Shown: positions 49,578-59,172 of the stretch, one piece after another
How positions within the stretch are numbered: the first letter of the stretch is position 1
Layout: each line of letters opens with the position of its first letter
Origin: an uncultured Latescibacterota bacterium
GTDB taxonomy: Bacteria; Latescibacterota; UBA2968
Reading direction: 5' to 3'
NCBI GenBank assembly: GCA_951812755.1
Contig: OX638329.1
Coordinates: 2,031,339-2,095,338 of the forward strand
DNA length: 64,000 nucleotides
Translations under genes and position numbers: made by a program
Notes under the pieces: generated by a model
What the model was told of the DNA's origin: nothing
The model's input: only the letters and a program-made list of their open reading frames with translations
The model's database searches: none

Positions 49578-50378
49578 ATGTCTATCTCCAAACCAGAAGG
49601 CACAAAGCATCTCACACAGGCGCAGGTCGCGCAATTTGTGAATGACGGATTTGTCATCGTTCCGGGTCTGGTCGATCCAGACCGCGTGCGTGCGGGACTA
49701 AAAGAATTAAAAAATAAAACCGGCATCGTGCCCGATGAGTCAAAAACATGGCCCAAAGACAAAAATGGCATGCATGTGACTCAGGAAGGCATTGCAATTG
49801 ACCGAACCCTGTGTATCTCGCCCAAACTGAAAACTGTCGTGCGTGAACTCGCCGGACCAGCTATCACCAATGAGCCGGGATTAAGCCCCATATTGCGATT
49901 TCCGCAACCGGGACCCAAACAATTTGAACCGGGTGGCGCGCATATCGACGGCACGCGCCAGGGCAATGGCCTCACCGCATATCCCACCCACTTTCTCCTC
50001 CTCGTCATGGCCTATCTCACAGACACGGATGCACACGACGGCGCATTCACCGTATGGCCTGGCAGCCCGCGACAGGTATTTTCGTGGGCTTATACCAACA
50101 ACATCGACCTCGGAGAAAAATGGCGCACAACCGGCAGCACGGGCGCACCGGACATCCCACTCAACGATCCAATCCCCGTCGTCGCACAAGCGGGCGACGT
50201 GGCGATATGCCATTATCTAATGGTACACGCCTCTTCCGCCAACCGGGGCGACCACGTCCGCGTGGGATTTCACGGATGGCTGAGGGCAGACTCCGAATAT
50301 CAATATATCCCGAAAACGGGTCCTCCACAACGCGACTGGACCCCGTTGGACTGGATATTGAGAACGGACAATTTATAA
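49578..50378 (+). CDS. Phytanoyl-CoA dioxygenase family protein (6 of 6)
   Basis: A 266-residue PhyH-like Fe(II)/2OG oxygenase: LTQAQVAQFVNDGFVIVPG at the start, the iron-binding HID in GGAHIDGTRQ, H in HYLMVHASSAN and Arg in VRVGFHGW. It starts with ATG 49578. Its motif set (HxD with Ile) differs from the HQD, HTD and HCD copies. It lies between a family B element and the outer-membrane gene block. Confidence 0.85.
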   Translation: MSISKPEGTKHLTQAQVAQFVNDGFVIVPGLVDPDRVRAGLKELKNKTGIVPDESKTWPKDKNGMHVTQEGIAIDRTLCISPKLKTVVRELAGPAITNEPGLSPILRFPQPGPKQFEPGGAHIDGTRQGNGLTAYPTHFLLLVMAYLTDTDAHDGAFTVWPGSPRQVFSWAYTNNIDLGEKWRTTGSTGAPDIPLNDPIPVVAQAGDVAICHYLMVHASSANRGDHVRVGFHGWLRADSEYQYIPKTGPPQRDWTPLDWILRTDNL

Positions 50379-50466
50379 AGGCAAGTGTGAATTGTGAAGT
50401 GTGAAAAACCGTAGAATCCATCTGCGTCATCTGCGGATACCTACAACGAGAAAGGAGGTCCTTTGA

Positions 50467-50490
50467 ATGCCGAGAGTTAGTAAATTTTAA
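50467..50490 (+). CDS. Seven-codon leader ORF (MPRVSKF)
   Basis: ATG at 50467 with a near-perfect AAAGGAGG at 50451-50458, 8 bp upstream, then CCG AGA GTT AGT AAA TTT TAA. A hairpin (GCGGGGA-AGTCA-TCCCCGT, about 50515-50533) follows before the TonB-receptor RBS. It could be a leader peptide or an antisense-type regulator. No expression evidence exists. Confidence 0.4.
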   Translation: MPRVSKF

Positions 50491-50558
50491 AGTAAGGAAA
50501 CCGAGTCGTCAGGCGGGGAAGTCATCCCCGTCAAAACCACACACAAAGGAGCTGACAC

Positions 50559-53500
50559 ATGAAGCGAATGTGTTTGTTGAGTATGCTCGTCCTTCTCCTG
50601 GTATCTCAAGCCTTTGCAGGTACCACGGGAAAGGTTGCCGGCGTAATAAAAGACGCCAAATCAGGAGAAGTATTGCCCGGTGCAAACGTCATCGTGATGG
50701 GCACCCGTCTGGGTGCGACCACAGACACCGAGGGCAACTATTTTATCCTCAATGTCCCCCCTGGTATGCTGGAAATACAGGCATCGATGGTGGGATATAC
50801 AAAGGTCACACAAACCGCCGTCCGCGTAAAAATCGACCAGACCACAAAACTCAATTTTGAACTGACCGAAGAAACCCTCGAAGCTGCCGAAATACTGGTC
50901 ATGGCCGAACGCCCCCCCGTAGAACTCGACCTCACGGGAAGCAAGCAGGCGCTGACGACGATGGAACTGGAATTGAGTTGGGCAAATTCCGTGGAAGAGG
51001 CCGTGGAAACCCAATCTGGGGTGGGGGTTCGGGGAAGTATCCGCGGAGGATACGGCTTCACCGCCGCCTATATTATAGATGGTGTGGATGTGCGGGACGG
51101 CAATACCCAATCCAGCTTTGTCGTGACCAATACCGCGGCCATCCAGGAAATGGAAATACTCACGGGTGGATATAATGCAGAATACGGCCAGGCCAACGAT
51201 GGAATCATCAACATCGTAACGCGATCTGCACGAGACCGCTGGCACACGACTGCCAAAACGCGCATGCGCCCGCGCGGGGAGTACCACTGGGGCCGCAATA
51301 TTTACAGCGAAGAAAATGTCGAGAACCAGGTAATCACCAAAGCGTACTTCGACAACAACGACATGGGGGCTTCCTGGAATAATTACTGGACAGAACAGGG
51401 CCAAAATCCTACACCCGAGTTCAACTGGCAGAAATACCAGGAATTCACAACGCCGCCGGAAAACATGGGCAATTACGCAGATCTGGACCAGTGGGAGTGG
51501 GAAGGTGCTGCTTTCGGACCCATCTCCACCAATATGGATCTGCTGCTAAGTGGCAAGTATTTGCGAGGCGTAACCAGGTGGCCGAGCGTTTTCAAATACA
51601 GCCCCGAATGGAGCGCGCTCGCCAAATTGAATTACAACCTGACCCAGAACACCAAAATCACGGCATCGTTCAACCACCAGGGCACCGATAACAGCGGTCA
51701 GCCCAGATTGTCTTACATGTCGTCCGACGATATGGGTGGTTCAATGGGGAATCTTCCATCGGGTGGAATCCGAACTCCTTACCAGACTGAGAAATGGAAT
51801 TCGAATGGCAACTCCGTAATTACCGGTAATAACTCGCGCGTGCCTCCTCCGCAGTATATCCGGACGAATGCGGCAATGTTAAAACTGACGCATGTTTTCA
51901 GTCCGCGCACATTTGTGGATTTCCGCATTCAGCACTACCGAATGGATTACGACGCGCATTACGAGAACCTGGATTCAAATCCCGTCTTATTCCAGGATCA
52001 GCTCGACCGAACCCCGGAGTTTTTGGAACCGACGTGGTTTCCCAGCAGCCCGGTCAGCACTGGCGGACGGCAGTGGCAATGGCCGAGAGATAACTCCAAA
52101 ATGTTCGCCAATACCTGGCGCACGACATTCCGGTTTGATCTGACCAGCCAGGTCAATGAACACAATCTGGTCAAAACGGGCTTTTCTTTTGAGCCGCAGT
52201 ATATCGACACCTGGATCGGTGGGCAGTTTGGATCGGCGTCACAACCGTTTAACAAAGTGCCAAACCGGGATTATAGCCCGTGGGATTTCACCGCTTATGT
52301 ACAGGATCAAATTGAAGCCGAAGGCATGATTGTAAACCTGGGATTGCGTCTGGACATGTTCAACGCCAACCGGAAGGTAAATTACACCCTGTGGGATCCC
52401 TACGCGCTGTCGAGTATTACCGATGGAAATATCGCGGGTGGGATTCTGTCCTTCGACCCGGAAGGTCCCCATGCCGCCAAGACACCGCTTCAGGTCGCGA
52501 TCTCGCCGCGCGTGGGCATCGCGCATCCCATTACCGCGAGCACTGTATTGCACTTTATGTACGGACATTTCAACCAGCGTCCGCCCTGGGTAAAAATTGC
52601 CGGGAACAAAGCTATATGGAACCGCGGGGCACCCTCTGATCCGAGCGTTCAACTGCCGCCCAACTACGATGCAAATCCCAACGAGGATTACAACTATATC
52701 CACTGGTGGGGCACAGGCGGCAATCCAGAGATCGGGTTCGAAAAGATGATCCAGTATGAGGTTGGATTTGATCAGGACATTGCCGGCGCGCTCGGCCTGG
52801 ATGTGACCATGTATTACAAGGACGCCAAAGACCTGACAAGGCGAGGTTTCCGGCAGGGACGCGAGGAAGAAACCGGCAACAACTCAACGCTTCAACTCAA
52901 TTTGTTTATGGACCCCAACAATCCACAGAAGCAAACGCCTCAGAGTGGGTTTACCAACCGCGGCGCGTGGTCTATGCAAGGTGCGCGCCTCGATGCCCGC
53001 GGCCTGGAACTGGAATTGAGCACCAAACGCTGGCCCCATGCACAATTCCAGATCAAGTACGACCTGTCCTATTCCAGCACGGGTGCTTATGGTCCCGTAA
53101 GCCTCTATATTCCCATACCACAACCAGACGGTTCGATCAAGCAACTCGGACGGGATAGTTATCACGGATCTGGCGAGAACAATCTGGAATTGTGGAATCC
53201 GCACAATACCTTAAAGTTCAATGCATTGCTCAGTACGCCCAGCAACTTTGGCCCGGTGATGGGAAACTGGTTCTTGAACATGCACTACACCTACGCTTCG
53301 GCGCAGCGATACACCTACCATCCGCCCGGCGATACGAGCACTGAGCCGCTGAACCAGTCGTGGGAACCTTATCACCGCACCAATGCGCGCCTCTCCAAGC
53401 GTTTCGAACTGTTGGGTGGAATGAGAGGCGAATTCGCCCTGGACATACACAATGTCTTCAACAACAAAATCCTGAAACTGTTCGGCGGACAGGATCTGTT

Positions 53501-53657
53501 CAACTATATTGAAAAGGGTGAGATGCCCGTGATAAAAGCCTCCTATCAGACGCCCGATGGCGCTTCAGCCGAATGGGTAGAGCCGAATCAGTGGACGATT
53601 TATCGTCCAGATCTGAACCCGAGAGAGTTGTTCTTCTCGCTGTCGATTGATTATTAG
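50559..53657 (+). CDS. TonB-dependent outer-membrane receptor with carboxypeptidase-regulatory domain
   Basis: A 1032-residue protein. A signal peptide ends near AFAG (residues 1-21); a carboxypeptidase-regulatory-like domain follows (GVIKDAKSGEVLPGANVIVMGT), then the TonB plug (IRGGYGFTAAYIIDGVDV, AEYGQANDGIINIVTR) and a large beta-barrel ending FFSLSIDY with terminal aromatic. It would take up a ligand or oligosaccharide. No SusD gene follows; instead a tail-bearing secreted protein and PorV do. It starts with ATG after AAAGGAG. The substrate is unknown. Confidence 0.9.
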   Translation: MKRMCLLSMLVLLLVSQAFAGTTGKVAGVIKDAKSGEVLPGANVIVMGTRLGATTDTEGNYFILNVPPGMLEIQASMVGYTKVTQTAVRVKIDQTTKLNFELTEETLEAAEILVMAERPPVELDLTGSKQALTTMELELSWANSVEEAVETQSGVGVRGSIRGGYGFTAAYIIDGVDVRDGNTQSSFVVTNTAAIQEMEILTGGYNAEYGQANDGIINIVTRSARDRWHTTAKTRMRPRGEYHWGRNIYSEENVENQVITKAYFDNNDMGASWNNYWTEQGQNPTPEFNWQKYQEFTTPPENMGNYADLDQWEWEGAAFGPISTNMDLLLSGKYLRGVTRWPSVFKYSPEWSALAKLNYNLTQNTKITASFNHQGTDNSGQPRLSYMSSDDMGGSMGNLPSGGIRTPYQTEKWNSNGNSVITGNNSRVPPPQYIRTNAAMLKLTHVFSPRTFVDFRIQHYRMDYDAHYENLDSNPVLFQDQLDRTPEFLEPTWFPSSPVSTGGRQWQWPRDNSKMFANTWRTTFRFDLTSQVNEHNLVKTGFSFEPQYIDTWIGGQFGSASQPFNKVPNRDYSPWDFTAYVQDQIEAEGMIVNLGLRLDMFNANRKVNYTLWDPYALSSITDGNIAGGILSFDPEGPHAAKTPLQVAISPRVGIAHPITASTVLHFMYGHFNQRPPWVKIAGNKAIWNRGAPSDPSVQLPPNYDANPNEDYNYIHWWGTGGNPEIGFEKMIQYEVGFDQDIAGALGLDVTMYYKDAKDLTRRGFRQGREEETGNNSTLQLNLFMDPNNPQKQTPQSGFTNRGAWSMQGARLDARGLELELSTKRWPHAQFQIKYDLSYSSTGAYGPVSLYIPIPQPDGSIKQLGRDSYHGSGENNLELWNPHNTLKFNALLSTPSNFGPVMGNWFLNMHYTYASAQRYTYHPPGDTSTEPLNQSWEPYHRTNARLSKRFELLGGMRGEFALDIHNVFNNKILKLFGGQDLFNYIEKGEMPVIKASYQTPDGASAEWVEPNQWTIYRPDLNPRELFFSLSIDY

Positions 53658-53664
53658 CCAAACA

Positions 53665-53695
53665 ACCGGATGTCGTCGCATTGGCGACGTCCGGT
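53665..53695 (+). terminator. Intra-operon hairpin
   Basis: ACCGGATGTCG / CGACGTCCGGT stem (one wobble) around TCGCATTGG, between the receptor gene and the next gene. It lacks a T run, so it is more likely an mRNA-stability or attenuation hairpin than a full terminator. Confidence 0.4.
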
Positions 53696-53736
53696 CTTAG
53701 AATTCCCAATATTTTCTAATAACAAAGGAGTTTCTG

Positions 53737-55812
53737 ATGAAAGCAATTCGCAAGCATCCTCTGTTTTGGGTGCTGTGCTTGGGCCTGGCACTTATGTTGT
53801 CAGAGGCCGTGAATGCTCAGGTGCCCGAAAGCCAACTCGTGGGCAACAACCCAATTGAGTTTACCGCCGGAAGATTGTGGTGGGGCACGAGTACCGCGGC
53901 AAATTACGCAGAAACGGCAATTCCCAATGTCGTTTCATATCCCGGCTATTACCAGGCACCGGATCACATGGATATGATTGCGCCCTGGATATGGATCAAC
54001 AATCAGGGACGGCGGGTCAAGATCAACTTAACAGAACGGAGCATTGTGTCTTTTGGCGGTGCTGCACAGCCCATGGTCAACAATTACAATTACAATTTTG
54101 TGGGACCAGGCGGCACCAACGAGGCCGAACAATGGGGCGAAGGGATCTTCCAGACATTCAAAATGGATCCAGCCAGTCCGGCTGATGCAATGGGGGCTAT
54201 ACAGATCACCACCAAGACAATGGTGTGGAGTGTGCCTAAATACGACGATTTTGTCATCCACAAGATCAAGATCAAACATGTGGATGACGTACCCTTTGAA
54301 GATTTCTACATGTGTTTTCCCGCTCAGGTGCAATACAACAACGGCCAGCTTGTAAACAACGCCTTCAAGTTCAAGAACGACATGCAATTCGACTGGGACC
54401 CAGAACGGGAAATTTTCATATTCTACGACGATGTACAGTGGCCCACCACGGAAAGCGCGCCCATTTCGTTTAACATATTCGAGCCGCCAGGAGACGTGAC
54501 AGGCGATGGGGGCGACCCCGGCAATATCACCGAGTCGGGATCTCTGGATCGCAGGCTTTACGAACCAGAAGCCCGGGCGTGGGGCATTCTAAATCTGACT
54601 TACAACGGTCAGCCCGAAGAACCCCATTACAATATCCTGGCTGCGGCTGAATCCGGAACAAGGACGGGCAACTTCGCGGGAAGGATGAGCGACGATCGCG
54701 TACCAGCGCGCGAATCCGGACGTCTGTGGGCTGGGCAAAGCTGGGAACAGGATTTGCTGGCATTTTCACACGATCAGGAGCGGGCGAGTTGGATTGACCT
54801 CTGGAACGACCCATCCCGTCCCAAAGACGGATCGGTGGATGGCAATCTGTTCGAGCGATCCCCCATGCTGTATTCCTACATTGGTCCCTACAATTTTCAG
54901 CCCGGCGATGAAATTGAGTTGATCATCCTCTATTGTTTTGGCGAGATGGACCGCAATGTGTCGCAACGCGGCGGATTGGAAGCTGCACAACGATACCAGG
55001 CAGAAGGTATTGCCGCGTTGAAACAAAACTGGGATTCGGCATTGGAACTGATTGCAAATAATTACAAGCTGCCCGCCGATCAGTACCCGCCCCCTCTTGT
55101 GGGAACCCAGCCATTTGTTGAAGACGGATACCCCAAGCTGGAGGCTGAGCCATTTGCCGACGCCAGTACCGGGTCGCAGGGCTTTAACTTGACATGGCAG
55201 GCCGTGCCGGACAATTACCAGGATCCGGGCACAGGAGAAAATGACTTTGCCGGATATCGGATTTACCGATCAGAGATTCACATCACTGGTCCCTGGGAAC
55301 TGCTTGAGGATATTTCCGCTGCGGAAGCCGCAGCTTATAAGCAGGGCGATAAGATCGTTTTTCAAGCCGAGACCGATCCCGGTATCCCCCTCCGCTTTGC
55401 TGTGACCTCCTACGATACCCACGGACTGGAAAGCGGCATAACAGCCTATACATTTTTCGCTACGGAAGCCCCCAAGGCACCTTCGGATGATATGACCCAG
55501 ATCCGCGTGGTACCCAATCCCTTCCGCCAGCGAAGCGGGTTGCTGGATGCAGCTCAGAACAACCGCCTGGCTTTTGTGAATATTCCAGCCAAATGTACCA
55601 TCCGTATTTACACATTGGCGGGCGATCTGATAAAAATTATTGAACACGACGGTTTTGGAGAAACCACCTGGGGCAGCCAGTCCGATGGCAATTATCTCCA
55701 GACAGACTTTTCCGAAAGCCCGGCCGCTGGCCTTTACATCTATCACGTAACCTCTCACGTATCGGGACAAGAAGGCCAGTCTCACGTTGGGAAATTCATG
55801 ATCATTCGATAA
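53737..55812 (+). CDS. Secreted protein with C-terminal type IX-like sorting/FlgD-Ig tail
   Basis: A 691-residue protein with a signal peptide (residues 1-27, ending VNAQ) and a long middle of unknown fold. The last 90 residues (QIRVVPNPFRQRSG, CTIRIYTLAGDLIKIIEHDG, AAGLYIYHVTSH, GKFMIIR) form the FlgD-Ig/Por-secretion-tail pattern. It follows the TonB receptor by 79 bp and precedes PorV by 12 bp. PorV and the tail strongly suggest a shared export route, with the receptor as partner. The length and position recall surface-exposed substrate-binding or surface-layer proteins. Confidence 0.75.
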   Translation: MKAIRKHPLFWVLCLGLALMLSEAVNAQVPESQLVGNNPIEFTAGRLWWGTSTAANYAETAIPNVVSYPGYYQAPDHMDMIAPWIWINNQGRRVKINLTERSIVSFGGAAQPMVNNYNYNFVGPGGTNEAEQWGEGIFQTFKMDPASPADAMGAIQITTKTMVWSVPKYDDFVIHKIKIKHVDDVPFEDFYMCFPAQVQYNNGQLVNNAFKFKNDMQFDWDPEREIFIFYDDVQWPTTESAPISFNIFEPPGDVTGDGGDPGNITESGSLDRRLYEPEARAWGILNLTYNGQPEEPHYNILAAAESGTRTGNFAGRMSDDRVPARESGRLWAGQSWEQDLLAFSHDQERASWIDLWNDPSRPKDGSVDGNLFERSPMLYSYIGPYNFQPGDEIELIILYCFGEMDRNVSQRGGLEAAQRYQAEGIAALKQNWDSALELIANNYKLPADQYPPPLVGTQPFVEDGYPKLEAEPFADASTGSQGFNLTWQAVPDNYQDPGTGENDFAGYRIYRSEIHITGPWELLEDISAAEAAAYKQGDKIVFQAETDPGIPLRFAVTSYDTHGLESGITAYTFFATEAPKAPSDDMTQIRVVPNPFRQRSGLLDAAQNNRLAFVNIPAKCTIRIYTLAGDLIKIIEHDGFGETTWGSQSDGNYLQTDFSESPAAGLYIYHVTSHVSGQEGQSHVGKFMIIR

Positions 55813-55824
55813 GCGGAGGATACA

Positions 55825-56898
55825 ATGAAATGTTGTACATTTAAATGGACAATAATCCCGACCCTTTTGCTCGTGCTGGGATTTGCAAGTGAGGGGTTCG
55901 CGCAGCGGCGATTCGAAGCAGAAGTGGGATCGGGTGTTGCGCCCCTGCCCTATAGCCGCGTGGGACGGTCGGGCTGGCAATTTGCCAAATTGCCCACCTC
56001 GGCGCGCATGGCGAGTCTGGGAGGTATTGCAACGGTATTGAGCAAGGCAGATGCCAACGCCTCATTGGCCAATCCAGCTACAATCTCAGACGTAACAAAT
56101 ATCAGCCTTTCGGGCAGCAACATGAACTGGATTGCCGACATCACCTATTATTCCGGTGCCGTGGTCAAAAATTTTGACCAGTGGGGTGTTTTCGGCCTCA
56201 GCATCAGTACCCTTGATTACGGGGATATGGTGCGCACAGAAAACCAGGAACTATTTGGTCCCGATGGCGAAACTCTGGGCCGCACCCAGCCCGTTATAGA
56301 CGACCTGGGCACGTTTTCTGGCGGTGACCTCGCCGTGGGCATCAACTACGGTCGGCGCATCACGGACCGCTTGCAGATAGGCGGCACCGTGAAATATTTT
56401 CAGGAAACCCTGGACGATGCCACCACTGGCAACTGGGCCATTGATATCGGCACGTACTATCACACCGGAATCAAAAGCCTGCGGCTTGCAATGCTCGGGC
56501 AGAATTTTGGCCCCGATACCGAGTTCACCCAGTACGACGAACAGATCCAAATTCCGCCATCGCAAGTGCGAATGCCCATGGTATTCAAACTCGGTGCGGC
56601 TATTGATCTGGTCGAACAGTCAGAGGATCAACCCCATCTCCTCACTATAGCGACCGAGTTTACGCATCCCAATGACGGCGATGAAAAAATGCACGTAGGC
56701 GCCGAATACGGATTGCGAAACCTGGCCTATATCCGCGGCGGGTACCGCTTCAATTACGACGAAGAGGGCCTCACCGCTGGCGGGGGTCTCAATCTGAAGC
56801 GCGATCAATACGGGATCAGCGTGGATTACGCCTATATCGAATTTGGCCGTCTGGGTTCAGTGCATGTCGTGACGGTCGGATTTGACTTTGGGAACTGA
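55825..56898 (+). CDS. PorV/PorQ family outer-membrane protein
   Basis: A 357-residue protein: signal peptide ending GFAQ, then QFAKLPTSARMASLGGIATVLSKADANASLANPATIS, the PorV hallmark, and Gly-rich barrel strands ending VTVGFDFGN. PorV carries type IX cargo in Bacteroidota. Here it sits right after a gene for a tail-bearing protein, which supports that link by context. It starts with ATG 55825 after GCGGAGGATAC, and the 12-bp spacing indicates an operon. Confidence 0.88.
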   Translation: MKCCTFKWTIIPTLLLVLGFASEGFAQRRFEAEVGSGVAPLPYSRVGRSGWQFAKLPTSARMASLGGIATVLSKADANASLANPATISDVTNISLSGSNMNWIADITYYSGAVVKNFDQWGVFGLSISTLDYGDMVRTENQELFGPDGETLGRTQPVIDDLGTFSGGDLAVGINYGRRITDRLQIGGTVKYFQETLDDATTGNWAIDIGTYYHTGIKSLRLAMLGQNFGPDTEFTQYDEQIQIPPSQVRMPMVFKLGAAIDLVEQSEDQPHLLTIATEFTHPNDGDEKMHVGAEYGLRNLAYIRGGYRFNYDEEGLTAGGGLNLKRDQYGISVDYAYIEFGRLGSVHVVTVGFDFGN

Positions 56899-56914
56899 CG
56901 ATGGGAAGGTATCC

Positions 56915-57070
56915 GCAGATGACGCAGAAAAAAACGCGAGTAATTTGAGCGTTTTTCGCGGATGAAAAGCGAAAAGCAAAACCTTTCTGGATAGCGGCTT
57001 ACACCATGCCGCTATGACGCATGCCTCGTCCCTACATCCGTGTTCATCGGTGTTCATCGGTGGTTGCTTT
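56915..57070. repeat. Intergenic dispersed repeats
   Basis: 56915-56965 is a shortened CGCAGAAAAAAACGCGAG...GAGCGTTTTTCGCGGATG copy, 56987-57019 a palindromic CTGGATAGCGGC...ATGCCGCTATGACGC copy, and 57035-57065 the ATCCGTGTTCATCGGTG phrase. No gene is seen in 56899-57312. Confidence 0.6.
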
Positions 57071-57081
57071 TGTTCTCACAC

Positions 57082-57125
57082 AGGCGCCAGACGGAGTACA
57101 CTCATCCGTCGGCGCCTATTTTTTG
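57082..57125 (+). terminator. Intrinsic terminator
   Basis: AGGCGCCAGACGGA / TCCGTCGGCGCCT stem followed by ATTTTTTG. A near-identical hairpin ends the glycosidase gene at 58728-58771. Confidence 0.8.
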
Positions 57126-57127
57126 TT

Positions 57128-57294
57128 AACTGATGTTACGCATAGGCACACTATAATGCGCCTGTCATTCTGAGCGGAGCGCAGCGGAGTCGAAGAATCT
57201 CTTACCAACGCAGGTGGAAAAGATGCTTCGGCTACGCTCAGCATGACAAAACGCCTGACATGCGTAACATCAGTTATTAATTTTAAAACAGCTT
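57128..57294 (-). mobile_element. MITE-like element family A, copy 3 (inverted, one end lost)
   Basis: It reads on the minus strand. The end TTTTAAAACAGCTT (57281-57294) is followed by CTAAG (57295-57299). The other end begins GTTAACTGATGTTACGCAT, so the first 14 bp are missing, and no left duplication can be set. The inner inverted pair ACTGATGTTACGCAT / ATGCGTAACATCAGT is intact. It ends 18 bp before the next gene's ATG. Confidence 0.75.
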
Positions 57295-57312
57295 CTAAGG
57301 GATAGATTCAGG

Positions 57313-58695
57313 ATGAACGCAACGAACACCGAACTGGACGAATACGGTGGCTGGACGGGTATTCAGGGTGAAAAGACCGGCTTTTTTCATCTGGAAGAAA
57401 TCGATGGGCGAAACTGGTTTATAACGCCGCAGGGCAATGTCTTTTTTCCCGTAGCACTTAGCCATCTGTTGTCGGGAGAAAGCGATGTGGCCTGCGAAAA
57501 TGTATATGGAGGCGACCGGGAAGCATGGGTGCGCGGCTCCCTTGCCAATGCCCGTGCAATGGGCTTTAACTGCGCCCTGGGCGGTGCCACAAGCCCGGAA
57601 CGCAACCTGAATGGATTTGTCGATATCGCAGAATCAGAAGCAATATTTCGGGAAGAAAATTTCCCCTTTGCAGTAGGCGTAATCTTGCTGAAGCACCCCT
57701 GGGAATTTATCGAAGGAGAAACACTCCCGGATATTTTTGATCCCGCATTTGAACAACTGATTGAATCCAGAGCAGAAGCGGCTTGTCCAGCCGCTGCAGA
57801 TGACCCGCTCGTAATGGGCTATTATTATGGCTTCGGTGCATTTAACCATTCAGAACACTGGGTGAATCACCATCTGTCCCTACCGTCAGGTAGCCCCGGA
57901 CGAAATGCCATCATCGACCTGCTCGCACAACGGTATGACAACGACGTTCGAGAATTCAACCGGACATACGGCATTTCTTTGAGCCAGATTGCCGACTTGA
58001 AACAGACAGAAGTACTGGCTTATGACCAGGCCTTCGAGAACCGCAATTATCCGGCAATACAAAAAACTCTAAATCCACGGCAGTTAGATGACTACGAAGC
58101 CATCCTCTCCTACATGTGTGTCACACTCTACAAGATTGCCCATACCGCCATTCGGAGGTGGGACAGCAACCATCTCATCTTTGGCTCCTTTATCAAAGAA
58201 TGGGCTTTGACCGGAGACTCGTGGAAAGCAGCGGCGCCCTACATCGACATGATCGCACCCCAACATGTTAACCGCACAATTTCAGTCAATGAACTGGCCG
58301 ATACCGCAGGATTGCCCATCCTCCTGTCAGATGACTATTTCGGATTCCACTACCCCGGTGAAAAAGGCAAACGCCACGCTGGTGTATCATCTCACGACGC
58401 GCGCGGTGAAATATACCGCGCAAGCCTGATGAGACATTACAAAGACCCTCAGGTTCTGGGCGTCACATATTGCGCCTGTATGTACGATCAGGGCGGCGAC
58501 ACACTCGCAAAGAACAACCAGAATGGCTATTACGACCTGCAGGGCAACCCGCGCGAAAATCTAATCCAGGCAGTCACAGACATCAACCGGACTGTCTATA
58601 CACACACCCCACATCCCGGTACAGCCGAAGAACTTCGCGCATTGAGACAGACACTTTTTGCGACCTGGGACAAATACCAGCGCGGAGACTGGTAG
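57313..58695 (+). CDS. Agarase-like TIM-barrel glycoside hydrolase
   Basis: A 460-residue protein. GRNWFITPQGNVFFPVALSH at the start is the short lead-in seen before TIM-barrel domains of agarase and GH42-like enzymes. DDPLVMGYYYGFGAFN and FGSFIKEWALTGDSWKAAAPYIDMIAPQ carry conserved acid and aromatic residues. No signal peptide is seen. It starts with ATG 57313 (weak RBS). A matching terminator follows at 58728. A galactan or polysaccharide degradation role is suggested but not proven. Confidence 0.6.
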   Translation: MNATNTELDEYGGWTGIQGEKTGFFHLEEIDGRNWFITPQGNVFFPVALSHLLSGESDVACENVYGGDREAWVRGSLANARAMGFNCALGGATSPERNLNGFVDIAESEAIFREENFPFAVGVILLKHPWEFIEGETLPDIFDPAFEQLIESRAEAACPAAADDPLVMGYYYGFGAFNHSEHWVNHHLSLPSGSPGRNAIIDLLAQRYDNDVREFNRTYGISLSQIADLKQTEVLAYDQAFENRNYPAIQKTLNPRQLDDYEAILSYMCVTLYKIAHTAIRRWDSNHLIFGSFIKEWALTGDSWKAAAPYIDMIAPQHVNRTISVNELADTAGLPILLSDDYFGFHYPGEKGKRHAGVSSHDARGEIYRASLMRHYKDPQVLGVTYCACMYDQGGDTLAKNNQNGYYDLQGNPRENLIQAVTDINRTVYTHTPHPGTAEELRALRQTLFATWDKYQRGDW

Positions 58696-58727
58696 GCTAC
58701 TCTAAAAAATCTTTCATCTGAATCTAC

Positions 58728-58771
58728 AGGCGCCTGACGGATTGTATCTCACCCGTCGGCGCCTTAATTTT
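58728..58771 (+). terminator. Intrinsic terminator of glycosidase gene
   Basis: AGGCGCCTGACGG / CCGTCGGCGCCT stem, near-copy of 57082-57125, followed by a short TAATTTTG tail. Confidence 0.7.
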
Positions 58772-58786
58772 GTACTGCAAAAACTC

Positions 58787-58816
58787 TTGACAGGGGGGAT
58801 TGAATGGAAATATATT
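58787..58816 (+). promoter_or_regulatory. Possible sigma70-type promoter
   Basis: TTGACA (58787-58792), 18-bp spacer, TATATT (58811-58816). The next gene start is 59173, so it would give a leader of about 350 nt or a small RNA. The spacing is slightly long. Confidence 0.4.
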
Positions 58817-58882
58817 GTCATAAATATTAAAGTTTATTTAATGAGAATTAATTATATTTACAAAAAATGACGGCAAAAAGCA

Positions 58883-58960
58883 CTGGATCGCAGCTAAAAT
58901 CATGCTGTGATGATAGCTAAAACCTTCTGGACCGCGGCTAAAACCCTGCCGCGATGACGG
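58883..58960. repeat. Two tandem palindromic GCGGC modules
   Basis: CTGGATCGCAGCTAAAATCATGCTGTGATGA (58883-58913) and CTGGACCGCGGCTAAAACCCTGCCGCGATGACGG (58927-58960). The rest of 58772-59172 is AT-rich with no recognised gene. Confidence 0.65.
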
Positions 58961-59172
58961 TGCTTCTGATAAGTTTTATTGATGTATAAAGTTAATGTAT
59001 TGATAGAAATTCTGTTAATAGGCTTAATTGATGTGTAAGATTAATAAATCGCTCATTCCCTTTGGAAAACCACTCAGAAAGGAGAGCGTCTTTTTGATAA
59101 AACAGCCGCGCTGCTATAAAAATGCAAGCGCGATTTTTTATCTGAAAACCTCTTCGTTTGCGAGAAACACAC

